From positions 682,001-746,000 of the forward strand of contig NZ_NMVJ01000001.1 in NCBI RefSeq assembly GCF_002250565.1: a stretch of DNA of 64,000 nucleotides, in the 5' to 3' direction. The position numbers and the translations under genes are program-made. The notes under the pieces were generated by a model, which did no database searches, was not told the origin of the DNA, and saw only the letters and a program-made list of their open reading frames with translations. The DNA comes from Parenemella sanctibonifatiensis. Lineage in GTDB: Bacteria > Actinomycetota > Actinomycetes > Propionibacteriales > Propionibacteriaceae. Position 1 is the stretch's first letter; every line of letters begins with the position of its first letter. Below, piece by piece: positions 1-8,145 of this stretch.

Positions 1-274
1 CCTTGTAGCGGCGCGACCAGTTGGTCGGCTCCTCCACTTGCGGCTCACGCAGCACGGAGAACACCCGCTCCAGACCGTCGGCATCCACGACATCGCGTAC
101 GCCCACCAAGTCGAGGTTGCAGGCCGGGACTCGCACGACCAGGTCATTCTGACCGACGATGCGAAGGACCAAGTAGAGCCGGTCCTCTCCCTTGATCTTC
201 CTCGTCTCCATGTCCTCGATGACAGCCGCCCCATGATTGGGATAAACCACCGTCTCACCGACAGTAAAGCTCAT
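1..274 (-). CDS. carD: CarD/CdnL-family RNA polymerase-binding regulator (3' end off the window)
   Basis: CarD binds the RNA polymerase beta subunit and stabilises open complexes, notably at rRNA promoters. The reverse strand from ATG at 274 encodes [20 protein letters not shown], the typical start of the Tudor-like RNAP-interacting domain. The frame then stays open with family-like residues ([17 protein letters not shown]) to the window edge, so about 91 of the usual 160 or so residues are visible. A GAAAGGGG Shine-Dalgarno lies just upstream. The divergent neighbour is an LpqE-like lipoprotein; carD and lpqE are also neighbours in Mycobacterium (Rv3583c/Rv3584), which supports the call. The C-terminal DNA-binding domain is not in view. 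Confidence 0.93.
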   Translation of the reverse strand, partial: MSFTVGETVVYPNHGAAVIEDMETRKIKGEDRLYLVLRIVGQNDLVVRVPACNLDLVGVRDVVDADGLERVFSVLREPQVEEPTNWSRRYK

Positions 275-499
275 GTAGGAACCCCTTTCGCAGGCTCCAT
301 TCTATCACCCTGAACGCACGGAACCCATCCCGCAAACCCTTGCGCTCCGCCCCCGCGGACCCCTACCATGCCGCGGCCACCCCTTCCCCCTTCCCCAGCG
401 CCTTGGAACCGCAGGCTGACGTGAGGGGCCGGATGCGGCTAGTGTTGGCCTCAACTGGACGTCCCTGTGGACGAGTCGCCCGAGCAAGGAGCACCGAGC

Positions 500-1006
500 A
501 TGCTGAAGGACTGGAGGCGCGCAGCAGCGGCCCTTGTCTGCGCCGCAACCGTGGGTCTGACCGGCTGCGGATTCAATGCTGACACCCTGCAGCCCTACAC
601 CCAGGCCGACGGCGCCAACGTCGAGGCCGGAGACGTCAAGGTTCGCGATCTGGTGGCCGTCCTCGACGGTGAGGGCGAGGCCTTCCTGACCGGTCAGATC
701 ATCGCCGACGCCGACGACGAACTGGTCGAGGTGACCGGCCAGGCGATCGGTTACGACAACCAGCCCGCCGGCCAGCTCAGCGTCGATTTCGACCAGATCG
801 AACTCACCGCCAACGAGCCCGCCAACCTGCTGTCCACCCCGATCAGGCTGACCTCCGACGAGCTGGCAGTCGGCTCCACCGTGCGCCTGACGCTGGTCTT
901 CGCCAGCGGCGCCCAGGCCGAAGTGGTCGCCCCGGTGCATTCGGCTGATGACGCCGTCTACGGTTCGGCCTCCCCGCAGGCCCCCTCAGCGAGCCCGCGA
1001 GGCTGA
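500..1006 (+). CDS. lpqE: LpqE-like secreted lipoprotein
   Basis: A 168-residue protein starting at ATG 500 with AAGGAG eight bases upstream; an upstream in-frame GTG at 467 has no good ribosome site. The N-terminus is a lipoprotein signal peptide (basic MLKDWRR, hydrophobic core, lipobox LTGC), so the mature protein should be anchored outside the membrane by its Cys. The rest is a compact beta-rich domain (VRDLVAVLDGEGEAFLTGQI) like the PCu(A)C-like fold proposed for LpqE, then a Ser/Pro-rich tail. I see no clear Met/His copper ligands. Its position beside carD matches mycobacterial lpqE. The molecular role is not established. Confidence 0.72.
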   Translation: MLKDWRRAAAALVCAATVGLTGCGFNADTLQPYTQADGANVEAGDVKVRDLVAVLDGEGEAFLTGQIIADADDELVEVTGQAIGYDNQPAGQLSVDFDQIELTANEPANLLSTPIRLTSDELAVGSTVRLTLVFASGAQAEVVAPVHSADDAVYGSASPQAPSASPRG

Positions 1007-1029
1007 TCGTTCAGGTCAGCCGCACCCGG

Positions 1030-1971
1030 TCACTGGAAGAGGCTGCTGACCGATTCGCCGCAGTTGATGCGGCGGACGGCTTCGGCAAACAGCGGGGCCA
1101 CGGTGCAGACCTCCATGTTGGGCAGCCGCTTCTCCGCGGCCAGCGGCACCGTGTTGGTGGTGAGGATCCGGTCAACGCCATCCAGCGAGCCCAACCGCTC
1201 GATGGCCTTGCCGGTGAACAGGCCATGAGTGCAGACGACTGCGATGGAGTTCACGCCGATCTCGCGCACCTTGATGATCAACTCGACCATCGATCCGGCG
1301 GTGGCGATCTCGTCGTCGAGGACGATCACGTCCTTGCCGGTGACATCACCCACGATGGTGTCGATCACCACCCGATCGTCGGCCAGCCGGCGCTTGGAGC
1401 CGGCTGCGACCGGTACGCCCAACAGCCGCGCGAACTGATTGGCCACCTTGGCATTGCCGAAGTCGGGTGAGACCACCACGGCGTTGGACAGGTCCTGGTC
1501 CTCGAACTGACGGGCCAGTTCCCAGACCGCGCTGAGGTGGTCCACCGGCATCGAGAAGAAGCCGTGCACCTGCTCCGAGTGCAGCGCCATGGTGACGACC
1601 CGGGTGGCGCCGGCGGTGTGGAGCATGTCCGCGACCAGACGGCCGCCGATCGAGATCCGCGGCGCGTCCTTCTTGTCGGATCGGGCATAGGAGAAGTGCG
1701 GGATGACGGCCGTGATGTGGGCTGCGGAGGCACCGCGGGCGGCATCCAACATCATCAACAGCTCAAAGAGATTCTCCTGTGCCGGCGGCACCAACGGCTG
1801 CACGATGTAGACGTCACGGCGGCGGCAGTTGGCCTGCAACTGCACCTGCAGGCAGTCATTGCTGAAGCGTGTGGTGTCCGAAGGCGACAGGTCCACGCCG
1901 AGGATCTGGCACATTTCCTCGGCAAACTCACGGTGCGCGGAACCACTGAAAACGGTGATGTCGTTGGCCAC
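1030..1971 (-). CDS. prs: ribose-phosphate pyrophosphokinase (divergent PRPP synthetase)
   Basis: A 313-residue protein of the usual PRPP synthetase length. It would make PRPP from ribose-5-phosphate and ATP for purine, pyrimidine, His, Trp and NAD synthesis. Recognisable elements in order are the flexible loop (YARSDKK), the metal/ATP site LHSEQVHGFF, VVSPDFGN, a GSKRR loop matching the catalytic Lys-x-Arg region, and the PRPP loop VIVLDDEIATAGSM. That last loop departs from the usual DDMIDTGGT, so this belongs to a divergent branch and may be a second PRPP synthetase. It ends convergently with lpqE, 23 bp away. It is not next to glmU, the common neighbour of housekeeping prs. Confidence 0.85.
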   Translation of the reverse strand: MANDITVFSGSAHREFAEEMCQILGVDLSPSDTTRFSNDCLQVQLQANCRRRDVYIVQPLVPPAQENLFELLMMLDAARGASAAHITAVIPHFSYARSDKKDAPRISIGGRLVADMLHTAGATRVVTMALHSEQVHGFFSMPVDHLSAVWELARQFEDQDLSNAVVVSPDFGNAKVANQFARLLGVPVAAGSKRRLADDRVVIDTIVGDVTGKDVIVLDDEIATAGSMVELIIKVREIGVNSIAVVCTHGLFTGKAIERLGSLDGVDRILTTNTVPLAAEKRLPNMEVCTVAPLFAEAVRRINCGESVSSLFQ

Positions 1972-2009
1972 GCGCCAACCCTAACGGCAGCGGTGGCTGC
2001 CCGGGGCAA

Positions 2010-2687
2010 TCAGCCCTCGAACTTGTAACCGAGCCCGCGCACGGTCACCAGGTAGCGGGGCCGGCTCGGGTTCTCCTCGATCTTGGCGCGCAGCCGCTTG
2101 ATGTGGACGTCGAGGGTCTTGGTGTCGCCGACATAGTCGGCGCCCCAGATCCGATCAATCAGTTGGCCGCGGGTCATCACCCGACCGGAGTTGCGCAGCA
2201 ACATCTCCAACAGTTCAAACTCCTTGAGCGCCAGCCGCACCGGCTCCCCGGCGACGGACACCTCATGGCGCTCGACGTCCATGCGTACGCCACCTGCCTC
2301 GATGACATCGGGGATCAGCTCCACGTCCTGGGCGCGGCGCAGCACGGCCCGGATCCGAGCGGTCAGCTCACGCTGGCTGAAGGGTTTGGTGACGTAGTCG
2401 TCGGCGCCCAACTCCAGCCCGACCACCTTGTCGACCTCGGAGTCCCGAGCGGTGACCATGATCACCGGCACGCTGCCCCGCTGGCGTAGTTGTCGGCAGA
2501 CCTCGGTGCCCGACAATCCGGGCATCATCAGATCCAACAGCACCAGGTCGGCGCCGCCACGATCAAACTCGACCAGACCCTGCGCGCCGTCGGGAGCCGC
2601 GACTACGTCGAAGCCCTCCTTCTCCAGCATGTAGGTCAGCGCCTCGCGGTAGGAGTCCTCGTCCTCGACCACCAACACCCGGGTCAC
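2010..2687 (-). CDS. regX3: phosphate response regulator RegX3
   Basis: A 225-residue OmpR/PhoB-family regulator. The receiver domain (about 1-115) has the acidic pair E8/D9, phospho-acceptor D52 (LVLLDLMMP) and Lys in VTKPFS. The C-terminal winged helix (about 130-225) contains the recognition segment DVHIKRLRAKIE. It starts at GTG 2687 with AGGAGG upstream; the start overlaps the senX3 stop in a GTGA, so the two are translationally coupled. With SenX3 and the divergent phoU this is the actinobacterial phosphate-starvation system, known to activate pst genes. Matching 11-bp GTTCA repeats precede phoU and pstS in this window. Confidence 0.95.
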   Translation of the reverse strand: MTRVLVVEDEDSYREALTYMLEKEGFDVVAAPDGAQGLVEFDRGGADLVLLDLMMPGLSGTEVCRQLRQRGSVPVIMVTARDSEVDKVVGLELGADDYVTKPFSQRELTARIRAVLRRAQDVELIPDVIEAGGVRMDVERHEVSVAGEPVRLALKEFELLEMLLRNSGRVMTRGQLIDRIWGADYVGDTKTLDVHIKRLRAKIEENPSRPRYLVTVRGLGYKFEG

Positions 2688-3838
2688 ACTGCCTCCTGTC
2701 TGCGGCCGGCCTCAATCAGGGCCGGGATACGGATCGTGAACGTGGAACCCTGTCCGGGTTTGCTCCACACAGAGATGGTGCCGCCGTGCGCGGCGATCGT
2801 GTGCTTGACGATGGACAGACCCAATCCTGTCCCACCATTCGCCCGGGAGCGAGCGTAGTCCACCCGATAGAAGCGCTCGAAGATGCGATCCACGTCGGCC
2901 GGATCGATGCCGATGCCGTTGTCGGAGACGGTGATCTCCACGAACTCCTCGCCGTCGTCATCGACCATCCGGCTCGCCACCGCCACCCGGGCGCCAGGTT
3001 CGGAGTAGCGGATCGCATTCTGCACCAGGTTGGCCACCGCCACCGTGAGGTGCTCGGCGTCTCCGATGACCAGGCAGCCACGGTCGACTGCCCGGCTGAT
3101 CGTCACCTCGCGGGCCTCCGCTTCGATCAGCGAGCGGGCCACCGCCTCGCTGAGCACCTCGTCCACCTCGACCTCGTCGGCGGCCATCAAGGGGTCATCG
3201 GCCTGCAGTCGGGACAGTTCGATGACCTGCTGGACCAGGGCGCTGAGCCGTGCCGACTCGATGTTCATCCGGCCGGCGAAGCGGCGTACCGCCTCAGGGT
3301 CGTCGGCGGCCTCCTCGACCGTCTCGGCCAGCAGCGACAGCGCCCCGATCGGGGTCTTCAACTCGTGACTGATGTTGGCGAGGAAGTCGCGGCGGGTGGC
3401 ATCGACCCGGCGGGCGGCAGTCTCGTCCTCGACCAGCACGAACACCTGTCCGGTACGCAGCGGCATCACCCGGACCGACAGCACCACCGCGGGCATGCCC
3501 CGGCCCCGCTCGACGTCCACGCTGATCTGCTGCAGTCGGCTCTCACGGCGGGCCGTTCGGATCGCCTCCTGCACCTGCGGCGCAATCACGTGCCGGCCCC
3601 GCACCAGCCCCAGGCTGCGGACCCGGGGGCTGGAGCGCTGCACCAGTTCGCGTTCGTCGAGCACCAAGGTGCCGGCCCGCAGGCTGGCGAGGATCTCCTC
3701 GGCCACCGGCGGCAGCACGGTGTCGGGTTGGTCGGTCTGCTGGTGGCTGTTGCGGACCATACGGAACAGCCAGCCGGCCGCCACCACGGCGGCAGCTCCG
3801 ATCAGCGCCCCCAGCGCCAGCCAGCCGACAATGTCCAC
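2684..3838 (-). CDS. senX3: phosphate sensor histidine kinase SenX3
   Basis: A 384-residue sensor kinase. One N-terminal membrane segment (about 4-27) is followed by a cytoplasmic PAS-like region (about 45-145). Then come a HisKA domain with phospho-accepting H158 (ANISHELKTP) and an HATPase domain with the N box NLVQNAIRYS, DNGIGI and GGTGLGLSIV. Like mycobacterial SenX3 it lacks a large extracellular sensor; in that family phosphate status is relayed through the Pst transporter and PhoU. It is transcribed with regX3 and diverges from phoU across a promoter region of about 197 bp. Confidence 0.94.
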   Translation of the reverse strand: MDIVGWLALGALIGAAAVVAAGWLFRMVRNSHQQTDQPDTVLPPVAEEILASLRAGTLVLDERELVQRSSPRVRSLGLVRGRHVIAPQVQEAIRTARRESRLQQISVDVERGRGMPAVVLSVRVMPLRTGQVFVLVEDETAARRVDATRRDFLANISHELKTPIGALSLLAETVEEAADDPEAVRRFAGRMNIESARLSALVQQVIELSRLQADDPLMAADEVEVDEVLSEAVARSLIEAEAREVTISRAVDRGCLVIGDAEHLTVAVANLVQNAIRYSEPGARVAVASRMVDDDGEEFVEITVSDNGIGIDPADVDRIFERFYRVDYARSRANGGTGLGLSIVKHTIAAHGGTISVWSKPGQGSTFTIRIPALIEAGRRQEAV

Positions 3839-3942
3839 GGCCCGATCGTGTCACACTCCGACCTCCCAGCAGGCGCAAGCGCCATCAGCTTTGCGGTCTG
3901 GACGGGATGTGCGCCCGACGGGCGAGCGTCCTATCATGAGAA

Positions 3943-3964
3943 GTTCAGAGGAAGTTCACTCAAC
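3943..3964 (+). promoter_or_regulatory. PHO box (two 11-bp direct repeats) between senX3 and phoU
   Basis: GTTCAGAGGAA (3943-3953) is followed directly by GTTCACTCAAC (3954-3964). These are two 11-bp units, each starting GTTCA, which is the PHO-box architecture described for PhoP/RegX3-type regulators in actinobacteria. The site lies about 75 bp before phoU and 105 bp before senX3, so it could control either or both. That RegX3 binds here is inferred. Confidence 0.7.
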
Positions 3965-4035
3965 CCTCGCCCGAGTGCGCGCCGGGGCCATCTGGAACTC
4001 CTACGTTTGCTGTCACCCCAAGGACGGAGGCATCG

Positions 4036-4689
4036 GTGCGCGACTCCTACCATGATCGACTCGATCTTCTGATGGCCGACCTGCTGGAGATGACTGACCG
4101 GGTCCGGACCGCTGTCCAGGACGCCACGCGCGCCCTGGCCGAGGCCGACGTGCAGCTCGCTGAATCGGTGATCTCCGGCGATCAGGCCATCGACGCGCTC
4201 GCCAGCGAGGTCGAACAGACCGGATTTTCGGTATTGGCGATCTCCTCACCGGTCGCCGGCGACCTGCGGATGGTCACCTCCGGGCTCCGTGTGGTGATGG
4301 CCCTGGAGCGGATGGGAGATCTGGCCGCTCACATCGCCAAGATCGCCCGGCTGCGCTATCCCGACCCTGCGGTGCCGCCGCGGATGATGGACAGTTTCCT
4401 GCGGATGGCCGAAGTGGCCGAAGCGATGGTGGCGACCGCCGGGCGTACGCTGCAAGACCGCGACGCCGACACCGCCGCCCAGCTCGACGCCAACGACGAG
4501 CAAATGGACAAGCTGCGCCGCGATCAATTCGTCGAGATTCTCGGCGACGACTGGGACGAGGGCGTCGCTGCCGCCGTCGATGTTGCGCTGTTGGGTCGTT
4601 ACTACGAGCGTATCGCCGACCATGCGGTCTCGGTCGGCAAGCGAGTGGTCTTCCTGGTGACCGGGATCCAGCCCAGCGAACAGAACTGA
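4036..4689 (+). CDS. phoU: phosphate signalling protein PhoU
   Basis: A 217-residue all-helical protein with the two repeated PhoU three-helix units (about 10-95 and 115-205) and typical metal-site acidic residues (LRMVTSGLRVVMALERMGDLAAHI; YERIADHAVSVGKRVVF). PhoU links the Pst transporter to SenX3 and keeps phosphate signalling off when phosphate is plentiful. The start is GTG 4036, four bases after GGAGG; an ATG at 4053 is out of frame. It diverges from senX3-regX3, the usual actinobacterial layout, with a PHO box in the shared intergenic region. Confidence 0.95.
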   Translation: MRDSYHDRLDLLMADLLEMTDRVRTAVQDATRALAEADVQLAESVISGDQAIDALASEVEQTGFSVLAISSPVAGDLRMVTSGLRVVMALERMGDLAAHIAKIARLRYPDPAVPPRMMDSFLRMAEVAEAMVATAGRTLQDRDADTAAQLDANDEQMDKLRRDQFVEILGDDWDEGVAAAVDVALLGRYYERIADHAVSVGKRVVFLVTGIQPSEQN

Positions 4690-4729
4690 CTGCTCGCCGG
4701 ACCGGATCCCTGCTCGGGTCGGGCCCTGG

Positions 4730-5479
4730 TTACTTCTTGCCCTGGTTCTTGACGGCCTCGATCGATGCGGCGGCTGCCTCCGGGTCGAGGTAGCGGCCGC
4801 CGGGATTCTCGGGCTTGCCGTCGGCGTCGATCTCGTACACCAGCGGAACGCCGGTGGGGATGTTCAGCCCGGCGATCTCCTCGTCGCTGATGCCGTCCAG
4901 GTGCTTGACCAGTGCGCGCAGCGAGTTGCCGTGGGCGGCCACCAGCACGGTGCGGCCGGCGAGCAGGTCCGGAAGGATCTGGTCGTACCAGTAGGGCAGC
5001 ATCCGGGCGACGACGTCCTTGAGGCATTCGGTACGCGGGCGTACCTCGCTGGGCAGGTCGGCGTAGCGGGGGTCGTGGTACTGGGAGAACTCGTTGTCGA
5101 TGTCCTGCTCGGGTGGTGGGGTGTCGTAGGAACGGCGCCACGTCATGAACTGGTCCTCGCCGTACTCCTCGCGGATCGCAGCCTTGTCCTTGCCCTGCAG
5201 CGCGCCGTAGTGACGCTCGTTGAGGCGCCAATGGCGCTTCACCGGGATCCAGTGCCGGTCGGCGGCGTTCAGCGCCAGCTCGGCGGTGTGGATCGCGCGA
5301 CGCAGCACCGAGGTGTGCACCACGTCGGGCAGCAACTGCTCGGAAGCGAGCAACTCACCACCGTGCTGGGCCTCTGCCCGGCCCTTGTCGTTGAGGTCCA
5401 CATCCACCCAGCCGGTGAACAGGTTCTTGGCATTCCACTCGCTCTCGCCGTGGCGGAGCAGAATCAGCTTCGAGGTCAT
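4730..5479 (-). CDS. gpmA: 2,3-bisphosphoglycerate-dependent phosphoglycerate mutase
   Basis: A 249-residue enzyme that interconverts 3- and 2-phosphoglycerate in glycolysis. The phosphohistidine motif is [10 protein letters not shown] (His10), followed by [12 protein letters not shown] and the second catalytic His in [17 protein letters not shown]. The length and the complete set of motifs mark it as a true dPGM rather than a generic histidine phosphatase; a generic one occurs later at 39788. It is a single gene, ending convergently with phoU about 40 bp away. Confidence 0.95.
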   Translation of the reverse strand: MTSKLILLRHGESEWNAKNLFTGWVDVDLNDKGRAEAQHGGELLASEQLLPDVVHTSVLRRAIHTAELALNAADRHWIPVKRHWRLNERHYGALQGKDKAAIREEYGEDQFMTWRRSYDTPPPEQDIDNEFSQYHDPRYADLPSEVRPRTECLKDVVARMLPYWYDQILPDLLAGRTVLVAAHGNSLRALVKHLDGISDEEIAGLNIPTGVPLVYEIDADGKPENPGGRYLDPEAAAASIEAVKNQGKK

Positions 5480-5534
5480 ACCGCCAGCCTAACGGCGTCC
5501 GCAGGCCATCCGCACCGGTGCGAAACTGGGGGCC

Positions 5535-6308
5535 ATGAGCGAACCTGTCAGCACTTCCGTCCAACCGCACCAGCAGGGCCGGATCGCCGTCGTCACCGGT
5601 GCCAGCAGCGGCATCGGGGCGGCAGCCGCGACTGCCCTGGCCAAAGCCGGCTGGCAGGTCTGGTGCTGCGCCCGACGTACCGATCGGATCGAGGCGCTGG
5701 CTGAGCAGATCGGCGGCCACGCGCTGGCGCTGGACGTCACTGACCCGGTCCAGGTGGACCGGTTGGCGGCCACCGTCGGCGACCGGGTCGACCTGCTGGT
5801 CAACAATGCAGGCGGCGCGCTGGGCCAGGAACCCGTCGCCGAGGCGGACCTGGACCTGTGGCAGCAGATGTACGCCACCAATGTCATCGGCGCGGCCGCG
5901 GTCACCAAGGCGCTGCTGCCGGCGCTGCGCCGGGCCGAGGGGCAGGTGCTGTTCATCACCTCGACCGCGGCCGAGGCGGCGTACGAGGGCGGCGCCGGCT
6001 ACTGCGGCGCCAAGATGGCCGAGCGTGCCGTGGCCCGCTCGCTGCGGCTGGAGTTGGTCGGTGAACCGATCCGGATCAGCGAGATCTCACCGGGCATGGT
6101 GCACACCGAGGAGTTCTCCTTGACTCGCTTCGGCGGCGACCAGGCTCGGGCCGACGCGGTGTATGCCGGCGTCGCGGATCCGCTGCTGGCGGCCGACATC
6201 GCCGAGGCAATCCTGTGGGTGGCAGAACGCCCCAGCCACGTCAACATCGACTCGATGGTGGTACGCCCGCGGGCCCAGGCCGCCAACCACAAGGTGCACC
6301 GCAGCTGA
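5535..6308 (+). CDS. short-chain dehydrogenase/reductase, YdfG-like
   Basis: A 257-residue classical SDR. The cofactor motif TGASSGIG is at 21-28, NNAG at 90-93, the catalytic Ser near 143, and the Tyr156-x3-Lys160 pair in YCGAK. Residues after beta strand 2 (CARRTDR) suggest NADP(H) preference. The ending resembles YdfG-type enzymes that oxidise small hydroxy acids such as 3-hydroxypropionate or serine, but substrate cannot be read from sequence. It diverges from gpmA with 55 bp between them and is not in an evident operon. Confidence 0.85.
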   Translation: MSEPVSTSVQPHQQGRIAVVTGASSGIGAAAATALAKAGWQVWCCARRTDRIEALAEQIGGHALALDVTDPVQVDRLAATVGDRVDLLVNNAGGALGQEPVAEADLDLWQQMYATNVIGAAAVTKALLPALRRAEGQVLFITSTAAEAAYEGGAGYCGAKMAERAVARSLRLELVGEPIRISEISPGMVHTEEFSLTRFGGDQARADAVYAGVADPLLAADIAEAILWVAERPSHVNIDSMVVRPRAQAANHKVHRS

Positions 6309-6314
6309 GTGGGC

Positions 6315-7004
6315 TCACCCCAGTCGTGCGGCCAGATCCTTGTCCAGGTTGTCGAGGCGGGCGCTGATGGCCGCCAACGAGCGGGCGAACTGCTCCTCGG
6401 CGGAATGATCCGGGACCGGATCGCCAGCCAGCGCCAGATCGGCGGCCTCCCAGAAGGCCCGGTTGACCGGTTCCAGTTCCCAATGGTCCTCGGTTGCGAT
6501 CTCCACCCCGGCCACCTGTCGGGAGCGGTCCAGCAACACGGTCACCAGTCCGTCCCCACTGGCGAAGCCATGCCGCTCCAGCTCTACGCCAGTGGGTTCG
6601 CCATCGGCCTCCTGCCAGTCCTGGCCGCCCTGATCGGCGATGGCCTGCTCGAGCTCATCGGCGTACGCCGGCTCCTGCAGCAACACCTGCTGCATCCCCG
6701 ACACCATGGCCTTGCGGGCGGCCTCGAGCGCCTGACCGAGCTCGGCGGCGTACTCGATGGCGGTGAGATTGACGACAGCCGGCACCCATTCCAGGTGCAC
6801 CAGGCGCAGCAGCCCGGACAGGTGTACGCACACCTGCCGGCTTCGTGAGAAGCCTGAGGCCCGGAACTCGCTCAGCCACTGCGCCAGTGCGACGGCCTGG
6901 TCGAGTCCGGGCAACACCAGCCCGGGCACCAGTCCGTCGACCTCAGCCGCGATGGAATCGGCCAGGTCGGGGGCGGAGGCGCCGGCGGACTCGTCCTGGG
7001 TCAT
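6315..7004 (-). CDS. protein of unknown function, last gene of the GTPase/WXG-like cluster
   Basis: About 229 residues, starting at ATG 7004 in a TGATG that also contains the preceding gene's stop; an adjacent GTG at 7007 is possible. I recognise no family. It is acidic, mostly helical by appearance and lacks a signal peptide or membrane segment. The tail NLDKDLAAR looks coiled-coil. The centre (GDGLVTVLLDRSRQVAGVEI) resembles a small beta-sheet domain, as in YbaB- or EspG-like chaperones, but this is only an impression. Tight coupling to two WXG/EspC-like genes suggests a partner or chaperone of those proteins. Confidence 0.6.
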   Translation of the reverse strand: MTQDESAGASAPDLADSIAAEVDGLVPGLVLPGLDQAVALAQWLSEFRASGFSRSRQVCVHLSGLLRLVHLEWVPAVVNLTAIEYAAELGQALEAARKAMVSGMQQVLLQEPAYADELEQAIADQGGQDWQEADGEPTGVELERHGFASGDGLVTVLLDRSRQVAGVEIATEDHWELEPVNRAFWEAADLALAGDPVPDHSAEEQFARSLAAISARLDNLDKDLAARLG

Positions 7005-7776
7005 CACAGCGCCGCCACCGCGGGCGTGTCGGCCGCACCTGATCCGGAGATCGTCGGGCGCTTCGCCATCACCTCATCACTGGTCGGCACCGCGTCGACC
7101 TTGTCAAGCAGTGGCTTGACCTTGTCATGCATCTCCTTGACCTTGCGCAGCACCTGCTCGATCCGGTCCAGAATGGGCTTGTACTTGGCGATCAGGGTGG
7201 CGAGCTTCTGCAGCATCGCCATGATCTGCTGCAGCATCTGACCGACCTGGCCGACCACCTGGGCGACCCGAGCAACGACGTGGGAGACCTGGCCGATCGC
7301 GCTGATCAGCCAGGCCGCCAGCGACCCGCCAAAGGTGCTGGCGGCCGCTGCCTGAGCCACCAGGTAGGTCTGGATGAGTTGCTTCACCAGATCGGTGACG
7401 ATGCTCCAGATCAGGTTGGCGGCCTCGGTGGCAACCTCGGCGGCCGCGTTCAGGATCTCCTGGGTGGCAGCGACGATCTGGCCGGTGGCCACGGTCGCCT
7501 CGCCGGCCTGGGTCCTGGTGTGCGGAAACCGTCGGCAGCCTCCCCGGTCCACCGGTCCACGCCGATCGCGTTGGTGCTGATGCTGGTGCCAAGTGTCTCC
7601 ACCTGCTGTCCCAGGGTGAGGTATCGCTGACCAGCTTCGGTCAGCGCCGCCGGGGCACCACAGACCCATTCCAAGGCTCCCTGGAACCAGCTGCGCGCGA
7701 AGCCGAGGGCTCGGTCGACCAGCCCTGGCAGCATCGAGAAGACGCCCTTCTCCAGATCAAATCCGGCAACAGTCAT
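7004..7776 (-). pseudogene. WXG-like type VII secretion-related protein, interrupted by a frameshift
   Basis: Two overlapping frames together give one protein of about 257 residues. From ATG 7776 the N-terminal part runs to RWTGEAADGFR, a W-x-G-x-A-A-x-x-F motif typical of WXG100/LXG helical hairpins. The sense then continues in the -1 frame (TRTQAGEATVATGQIV and a long Ala/Val-rich, partly hydrophobic helical region) to the stop at 7004. The shift falls near 7522-7530, where one base seems missing after the GGT TTC CGC codons. It could be a true pseudogene, a base-calling error or programmed slippage. The start overlaps the upstream gene by ATGA. Confidence 0.65.
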
Positions 7777-8120
7777 CGCTGCTTCAGCTCCTGTCCGATG
7801 ATCTCCGCGAGCAGGCTGTGATCGGTCTCGATCTCGCGGTAGGCCGCAGCCGTGTCCTGGGCGCGGTTGTTGGCGTTGGTGAGCAATGCGTTGGCGGTCG
7901 CGAAGGCTTCGGTGCCCTTCTCGACGTGTTCGGTGTACTTGTCATGCACCTGGGAGGAGACCATCGGCAGCCGACCGAACACGCCCCGGTCGAGGTGGAG
8001 GGCCTGGAACTCTTCGGTGTGGCGGGCCATCGTGTCCGTGAGTTCTTGGACCGAGGAGGCAAAAACATCCAGTTGTGCAGGGTCAACCGTGAAGCTGGAC
8101 CCGGGAGCGACCTGACTCAT
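7773..8120 (-). CDS. EspC/WXG100-like small helical protein
   Basis: A 115-residue protein with no signal peptide. It reads as two long amphipathic helices separated near RLPMVSS, followed by a helix rich in Asn/Ala (TANALLTNANNRAQDTAA). The opening FTVDPAQLDVFASSVQEL resembles EspC-type ESX secretion-associated proteins, though the W-x-G turn is absent. It lies 25 bp after the DUF697-type GTPase and overlaps the next WXG-like gene by ATGA, so the three are probably co-transcribed. No EccC-type ATPase or other secretion machinery is visible in the window. Substrate status is inferred. Confidence 0.55.
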   Translation of the reverse strand: MSQVAPGSSFTVDPAQLDVFASSVQELTDTMARHTEEFQALHLDRGVFGRLPMVSSQVHDKYTEHVEKGTEAFATANALLTNANNRAQDTAAAYREIETDHSLLAEIIGQELKQR

Positions 8121-8145
8121 ACCTCAAAAAGAGGCAGCCAGCGGG

